A stretch of 7,698 bases of DNA. It comes from Acidobacteriota bacterium (lineage in GTDB: Bacteria; Acidobacteriota; Terriglobia; Bryobacterales; Bryobacteraceae). Below, piece by piece: positions 4,490-7,698 of this stretch. The notes beneath the pieces are model-generated. The model saw nothing but the letters and a program-made list of their open reading frames with translations. It did not search any database and was not told the DNA's origin. The DNA is taken from NCBI GenBank assembly GCA_023436715.1, contig JAEZIJ010000170.1, forward strand, positions 1 through 7,698, read 5' to 3'. Numbering within the stretch: position 1 is the first letter of the stretch; every line of letters starts with the position of its first letter. Both the position numbers and the translations under genes were made by a program.

Positions 4490-5638
4490 CTATGCTCTCT
4501 CCAGGGTTTTGTAGACCGCGGCGACATTGGACTTCACACCGCCGGCGAGGATTTCGGCCGGCGTCTTCAGCACGGATTCGGCGTCTCCCCGCTTGGTGGC
4601 GGCGGCGATGAAGTCTCCGTATCCACCATTCTGAAGCGTTTTGAGGGTAGCCGGGGTGATGGAGCGCTCGAGTTCGGCGAGGGGGCGGCCACGGCGCTTG
4701 CCGTCCTCGACGGCGGCGGTGAGTTCCTCGATATAGGCGGCCATCTGGTTGAGGCGGTCGTGCCCGTTCTGGACGGGGCCGTGTCCGCCGATGGCGCGGG
4801 TGAAGTCGAACTGACCGGCGGAGCGCAGGGTGCGCGGCCACTCGCGCGGGTAGCCGTCATCGATATAGGGGAAGAAGCAGTGAAGCAGGTCGCCGGCCGC
4901 CATGACCTTCTTCCGCGGGCAGAACACGACGATGTCGCCGGCGGTGTGGCCGCGGCCGCGGAAGGCGAGGTGGAGGTCGTGCGCCTTATCGTGGAGGATG
5001 AGTTCGTCGCGGAAGGTAATGTTGGGCAGTTCGGGCGCGTAGTTCCGCAGCTCGCGAACGTAGCCCTGAGCTTCCGAGACCATGCGCTGGTAGTGGGCCT
5101 TCTCCTCCGGCGTGCGCGCGGCTTCGAGGTGTTTGCGGTAGCGCTCGACCGCCTTCGGCACTTCGTCGAGGGAAGCCTTGAGGCGGGCGGGGCCGAGTTC
5201 CGCTATGAGGTTGCGGGTAGCGGTGCTGGAGACGACGTCCGCACGCGGGGCGATTCGCTTGTAGGACGGGGTGCCCTGGGTGTGGTCCCAGTGGAAGTGC
5301 GTGTTGACGATGTAGCGGATGGGCTTGGTGGTGATTTCGCGGCGGATCTGCGAGACGAGAGAGATGACGGCCGAGGGCTTGGAGTGGGTGTCAACGATCA
5401 TGAGGTCGTTGGCGTTCTCGAAGATGGCGGCGTTGCAATTGATGAGAGCGTACGGGCGCGCGATGGCGGCATAGACGCCTTCGGCTATCTTTTCGATATC
5501 GAAGAGCGCGGGCTGGGGAACGGCGGCTTGCGACTGCGCGTGAGCGGCCCGGAGCACGGCCTGCTCGAGGAGGGAGGCGCCGAACCAGCTCGCGCCGACG
5601 GTCTGAGCAAGAAAGCCCCGCCGGGAATGGAAATGCAT
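4490..5638 (-). CDS. Tat-exported metallo-beta-lactamase-fold hydrolase
   Basis: A 382-residue MBL-fold protein. The N terminus has a twin-arginine motif SRRGFLA (5-11), a moderately hydrophobic stretch to about 32 and an AHA cleavage site (32-34), so the enzyme is probably exported folded to the periplasm. The metal-binding set is complete: HFHWDH (H114, H116, D118, H119), GRGHTAGD (H231), AAGD (D250) and GGHG (H286). Asp at 250 is the arrangement of binuclear hydrolases such as glyoxalase II, rather than the Cys of true class B1 beta-lactamases. A charged helical insertion (about 145-205) and a C-terminal helical extension (about 292-382) flank the core. The substrate is unknown; relatives include quinoprotein-associated and lactonase-like hydrolases. 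The ATG at 5638 has TAGGA 7-8 bases upstream. It heads the unit with ClpS and PilZ genes. A 135-bp gap separates it from the XRE gene upstream. Confidence 0.88.
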   Translation of the reverse strand: MHFHSRRGFLAQTVGASWFGASLLEQAVLRAAHAQSQAAVPQPALFDIEKIAEGVYAAIARPYALINCNAAIFENANDLMIVDTHSKPSAVISLVSQIRREITTKPIRYIVNTHFHWDHTQGTPSYKRIAPRADVVSSTATRNLIAELGPARLKASLDEVPKAVERYRKHLEAARTPEEKAHYQRMVSEAQGYVRELRNYAPELPNITFRDELILHDKAHDLHLAFRGRGHTAGDIVVFCPRKKVMAAGDLLHCFFPYIDDGYPREWPRTLRSAGQFDFTRAIGGHGPVQNGHDRLNQMAAYIEELTAAVEDGKRRGRPLAELERSITPATLKTLQNGGYGDFIAAATKRGDAESVLKTPAEILAGGVKSNVAAVYKTLERA

Positions 5639-5773
5639 GTATAGATCCTACAGCAATCGGGAGGCCGAACCGAGGTGATCCGGGATCTGGACGCCGAGAC
5701 CTACTGCCCTACCGGCGAGTGAATGGTTCGCGGCGCCCGGGATTGTACTCCATGGTGGTCCCATCTTGCCTGG

Positions 5774-6208
5774 TTACGCGCCACGTTTTCTCTTCCCCTC
5801 CGTGGAAGGGCGGGAGCGTAAGGCCTCGGCGAACGTTTGTATATTTCCTTTGAGCCATTCAGCCCGATGGGATTCCTCTGTAGTGAGAATGAACTCCAGG
5901 TCATCGTGTGAGGGGCGGGTATCCGAGCGATAAGTTGCCGGTGTCGTTCCAGCGCTTGCCGCGCCCAGGGCATGCGCAATCAGTCGAAGCTGATCTCCGG
6001 ACAGTCCGGTTTGGGCCAGAAAGAACCGCCGGTCTTCGGGGTCCTTGCAGATTCCTGCGAATAAAAGGCAAGTGAGGGAGTCCGGCGTGCGTTGGCCGGC
6101 CAGGTACAGTCCTATCGTAGACGGGTGAAGCCCGAGGCTCAATCCCAGGTTGGCCTGAGTCAGTTTCAGATCCGAAAGAAGCTTTCTAATTTTTAATCTA
6201 ACTTCCAC
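5774..6208 (-). CDS. XRE-family helix-turn-helix DNA-binding protein
   Basis: A 144-residue putative transcription regulator. An N-terminal HTH of the Cro/C1 type covers about residues 5-45: LKIRKLLSDLKLTQANLGLS as helix 1-2, and LGLHPSTIGLYLAGQRTPD as recognition helix and following turn. Residues 46-85 continue as helices (LLFAGICKDPEDRRFFLAQTG and GDQLRLIAHALG). A Thr/Ser/Pro-rich linker (86-100) leads to a C-terminal helical segment (102-132), and the tail is basic (GKRKRG). The C-terminal part matches nothing I can name; it could be a dimerisation or ligand domain. The start is GTG at 6208 with CGGAG 7 bases upstream. It is divergent to the RHH gene across 42 bp, and the two promoters must overlap, which suits an autoregulated switch. 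Confidence 0.8.
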   Translation of the reverse strand: MEVRLKIRKLLSDLKLTQANLGLSLGLHPSTIGLYLAGQRTPDSLTCLLFAGICKDPEDRRFFLAQTGLSGDQLRLIAHALGAASAGTTPATYRSDTRPSHDDLEFILTTEESHRAEWLKGNIQTFAEALRSRPSTEGKRKRGA

Positions 6209-6209
6209 A

Positions 6210-6238
6210 TTGACTCCGCTTATATGCAGTGATAGTAT
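6210..6238 (+). promoter_or_regulatory. Sigma70-like promoter for the RHH gene
   Basis: TTGACT (6210-6215; 5 of 6 to consensus) and TAGTAT (6233-6238; 4 of 6) are separated by exactly 17 bases. The expected transcription start is about 6245, only a few bases before the ATG at 6251. Two direct copies of TATGCA (6223-6228 and 6236-6241) with a 13-base period, more than one helical turn, lie within the promoter and could be half-sites for the divergently encoded XRE protein. Confidence 0.45.
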
Positions 6239-6250
6239 GCACCGTAGAGA

Positions 6251-6523
6251 ATGCGGTCACGACACAGCGACACAATAACACAGCAACACATGGCGAAAGA
6301 AGGGGAAGGGGACGCGGGGGATCAGGGAAAGGTTCGGGAAAAAGGAGACCGGTTTGTTAACTTCCGCTGCCCGAGTGACTTACGGGAATGGGCGCGGATC
6401 TACGCGGTGAAAAACGATCTGACACTGGCCGAGGTGATGGTACGGGCATTGGTGGAGTACCGCAAAGCGAAGAGGGAACGGAAAAGCGCGGAAGAGGAGC
6501 ACGATGACTGCGCCCATGGTTGA
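6251..6523 (+). CDS. Small ribbon-helix-helix DNA-binding protein
   Basis: A 90-residue protein with an Arc/CopG-like ribbon-helix-helix core: a beta strand FVNFRCP (35-41), helix A SDLREWARIYAVKND (42-56), and helix B LTLAEVMVRALVEYRKAKRER (57-77, gap-free core about 20 residues), followed by an acidic tail. The N-terminal 30 residues are Gly/Glu/Lys-rich and probably disordered. The start is uncertain. ATG 6251 lies only about 6 bases after the predicted transcription start and has only a weak GAGA upstream. The in-frame ATG at 6290 (13 codons later) leaves a CA-rich leader but also lacks a Shine-Dalgarno. RHH proteins of this size act as repressors, plasmid or phage regulators, or antitoxins. 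No toxin-like gene follows; the downstream region is a hairpin-rich non-coding stretch. Confidence 0.65.
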   Translation: MRSRHSDTITQQHMAKEGEGDAGDQGKVREKGDRFVNFRCPSDLREWARIYAVKNDLTLAEVMVRALVEYRKAKRERKSAEEEHDDCAHG

Positions 6524-6568
6524 CGTTCCAGTTGTCGGCCACATACCGCTTTACACATGGCTACGACA

Positions 6569-6610
6569 CCGAGTCCCGCGCCCCGAGGCGCAGCGTAGTG
6601 AAGGACTCGG
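6569..6610. repeat. Two-stem hairpin element, REP-like
   Basis: An outer 8-bp perfect stem pairs CCGAGTCC (6569-6576) with GGACTCGG (6603-6610). Inside it a 5-bp stem pairs GCGCC (6578-6582) with GGCGC (6587-6591) around a CCGA loop, leaving AGCGTAGTGAA unpaired on the 3' side. The reverse strand contains TTCACTACGCTGCGCCTCGG, a style of sequence I associate with dispersed palindromic repeats in many genomes. It may be a REP-like repeat or a structured leader element; it lies 178 bases before the receptor start. Confidence 0.5.
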
Positions 6611-6682
6611 CCTGTCTGGCCCAGCCCACACGCAGCCCTGCATTGTGCCTACAGAACGCGGGCCCAAGCCGGTACTGCGCCA

Positions 6683-6723
6683 TGGGGAAGCTCCCGACGC
6701 TGAGCAGGATGGAGCTTCTCCCA
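6683..6723. repeat. 12-bp stem with one bulge upstream of the receptor gene
   Basis: GAAGCTCC (6687-6694) pairs perfectly with GGAGCTTC (6711-6718), and the stem extends by TGGG (6683-6686) with CCCA (6720-6723) across a single bulged T at 6719. The loop is 16 bases. No T-run follows on the plus strand (CTTTAAGAGG), so it is not a standard terminator. It may end the RHH transcript weakly or form part of the receptor mRNA leader. Confidence 0.4.
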
Positions 6724-6742
6724 CTTTAAGAGGTTAAGGTCC

Positions 6743-6780
6743 AAACAGCAAGTAAGGGGTCAAAAACAGCAAGTAAGGGG
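6743..6780 (+). repeat. 21-bp tandem repeat carrying the receptor's ribosome binding site
   Basis: AAACAGCAAGTAAGGGG occurs at 6743-6759 and again, identical, at 6764-6780, a tandem duplication with a 21-base period. Each copy contains the purine-rich AAGGGG. The second copy's AAGGGG lies 7 bases before the GTG at 6788 and is therefore the likely Shine-Dalgarno; the first is a spare copy 21 bases further upstream. Confidence 0.65.
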
Positions 6781-6787
6781 AAGAACA

Positions 6788-7698
6788 GTGAGAATCATCA
6801 CACTAGTAGTGTGTCTTGTGTGCCTGCTCGGATCGTTGGCAGCCGCACAGGAGTTTCGAGCTACTATTTCCGGGCACGTGCTTGACGCAAGCGGCGCGGC
6901 CGTCCCGAACGCAAAAATCCAGGCGATCAACAACGCTACGAACGAAACCACGACAGCCTCCTCCGATACGACGGGCGCCTACTCCATCCCGTTCCTGCGT
7001 CCTGGCAACTATAAGCTCACGGCCGCCGTGGTGGGTTTCAAACAGTACATTCGCGAGAACATCGTGCTCGAGGTCGGCAAGGTCGCGGGTATCGATATCA
7101 CCTTGGAAGTTGGCGAGATGACGCAAAGCGTCGAAGTGACCGCGCAGGCGGCGCTACTGGAAACGCAGACCGCCAGCCGAAGCGGCGTCGTCAACCAGCA
7201 GCAGGTCACCGAGCTTCCTTTGAACGCCCGCAATCCGTTCATGCTCGGCGCCATGATGCCCGGCGTCACTTTCAACGGCGCGGCGATCTGGCAGCGGCCG
7301 TTCGATAACGGCGCAATCGCGGAATGGTCGGTCAACGGCAGCCGCAACTCCTCCGCCGAGTTCATGCTGGACGGAGCTTCCAATAACGGTCAGATGGGCG
7401 GCAACAACATTGCCTACGTGCCGGTAGTGGATGCGGTCCAGGAGTTCAGCGTGATGATGAACTCCTATAACGCCGAGTACGGGCACTCGGGCGGCGGTAT
7501 CATGAACGTCTCGCTCAAGACCGGCGGCAACACTTTCCATGGCGCCGGCTGGGAATACATGCGGCGCACGGCGCTCGACGCCAATACCTTTCAGAACAAC
7601 GCGATCGGCAAGCCGCGGTCGACACACTACCTCGACCAGTATGGATTCCAGGTAGAGGGTGCCATCGTGATCCCGAAACTCCTCCCGAAGGACGGCCG
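6788..7698 (+). CDS. Oar-like TonB-dependent outer-membrane receptor, 5' part
   Basis: The reading frame runs to the window end without a stop (303 complete codons), so the gene continues beyond. Residues 1-20 form a Sec signal peptide (MRII, hydrophobic TLVVCLVCLLGSLAAA, then Q21). A carboxypeptidase-regulatory-like beta domain follows at about 24-107: ISGHVLDASGAAVPNAKI (27-44), DTTGAYSIPFLRPGNYKLT (60-78) and GFKQYIRENIVLEVG (83-97). The plug domain begins near 110: SVEVTAQAALLETQT (114-128), ELPLNARNPF (142-151), VNGSRNSSAEFMLDGASNN (182-200), VQEFSV..NSYNAEYGHSGGG (217-237, gapped) and MNVSLKTGGNTFHG (239-252). This is the architecture of the large acidobacterial Oar/SusC-like receptors, usually around 1,000 residues or more, taking up oligosaccharides or other large substrates with TonB. 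The start is GTG at 6788, supported by AAGGGG 7 bases upstream and by the signal peptide. Confidence 0.9.
   Translation, partial: MRIITLVVCLVCLLGSLAAAQEFRATISGHVLDASGAAVPNAKIQAINNATNETTTASSDTTGAYSIPFLRPGNYKLTAAVVGFKQYIRENIVLEVGKVAGIDITLEVGEMTQSVEVTAQAALLETQTASRSGVVNQQQVTELPLNARNPFMLGAMMPGVTFNGAAIWQRPFDNGAIAEWSVNGSRNSSAEFMLDGASNNGQMGGNNIAYVPVVDAVQEFSVMMNSYNAEYGHSGGGIMNVSLKTGGNTFHGAGWEYMRRTALDANTFQNNAIGKPRSTHYLDQYGFQVEGAIVIPKLLPKDG
6799..6813. repeat. 15-base palindrome at codons 4-9 of the receptor gene
   Basis: CACACTA-G-TAGTGTG is a perfect inverted repeat of 7 bases on either side of a central G. In mRNA it would form a small hairpin starting 8 bases after the GTG start codon ends; as DNA it could be an operator. 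The codons it covers lie in the signal peptide, where sequence is free to vary. Confidence 0.4.

Noticed and set aside
4485..4841. Upstream extension of the ClpS frame
   Set aside because: Arg/His/Pro-rich sequence overlapping the hydrolase gene in another frame of the same strand; ClpS similarity and a ribosome binding site fit the Met at 4484.
4760..5644. Plus-strand open frame of 294 codons
   Set aside because: Exact antisense shadow of the hydrolase gene, whose metal-binding motifs are complete.
5677..5687. Palindrome GATCCGGGATC upstream of the hydrolase gene
   Set aside because: Eleven bases with no recognisable promoter next to it; short palindromes of this kind are expected by chance. 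A second GATCC at 5644-5648 is not enough to call an operator.
6504..6737. 77-codon frame overlapping the RHH stop, considered as a toxin partner
   Set aside because: It runs through both hairpin elements, shows no toxin motif and has no ribosome binding site.
7154..7627. Minus-strand open frame of 157 codons
   Set aside because: Antisense shadow of the receptor, whose plug-domain motifs are clear on the plus strand.

Overview
The window looks like a piece of a chromosome from an acidobacterium, most likely of the Solibacter/Bryobacter group. Three things point there: a secreted VWFA protein of the acidobacterial type (DxSxS MIDAS, signal peptide), the start of a large Oar-like TonB-dependent receptor with a carboxypeptidase-regulatory-like N-terminal domain, and high-GC codon usage with intergenic palindromic repeats of a kind I associate with this phylum. 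Placement is inference from gene content; no rRNA or tRNA gene is present.

Layout. 1-204 holds no credible gene. 205-1330 (minus) is a two-gene unit: an AlkA-type DNA glycosylase followed after 1 bp by a small secreted protein of unknown function. Head-to-head with it, 1380-2360 (plus), is the VWFA protein. It converges on a stand-alone dTDP-4-dehydrorhamnose reductase (RmlD-like) at 2396-3265 (minus). 3266-3799 is a gene-free mosaic of REP-like hairpin repeats, including a decayed copy of a piece of the neighbouring PilZ gene. 3800-5638 (minus) is a probable operon: a Tat-exported metallo-beta-lactamase-fold hydrolase, then a ClpS-type adaptor, then a PilZ-domain protein. At 5774-6523 two small DNA-binding proteins, an XRE-type HTH (minus) and a ribbon-helix-helix protein (plus), are transcribed divergently from a 42-bp gap that carries a good sigma70-like promoter. 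6524-6787 is non-coding, with two RNA-like hairpins and a 21-bp tandem repeat that carries the Shine-Dalgarno of the next gene. 6788-7698 (plus) is the receptor, cut by the window end.

How it fits together. No single pathway spans the window. The most informative associations are the MBL-ClpS-PilZ unit, which mixes an exported hydrolase with two cytoplasmic proteins, and the divergent XRE/RHH pair. The observations most worth following are: the ClpS-like protein has Asp at both positions that normally contact the N-degron alpha-amino group and Tyr at the gatekeeper Met; an identical 10-mer (AGTATGCACC) sits exactly 7 nt before two different start codons about 4.9 kb apart; and the 3.3-3.8 kb repeat mosaic shows deletion and duplication scars. 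I found no convincing new defence, CRISPR or integrated mobile system.
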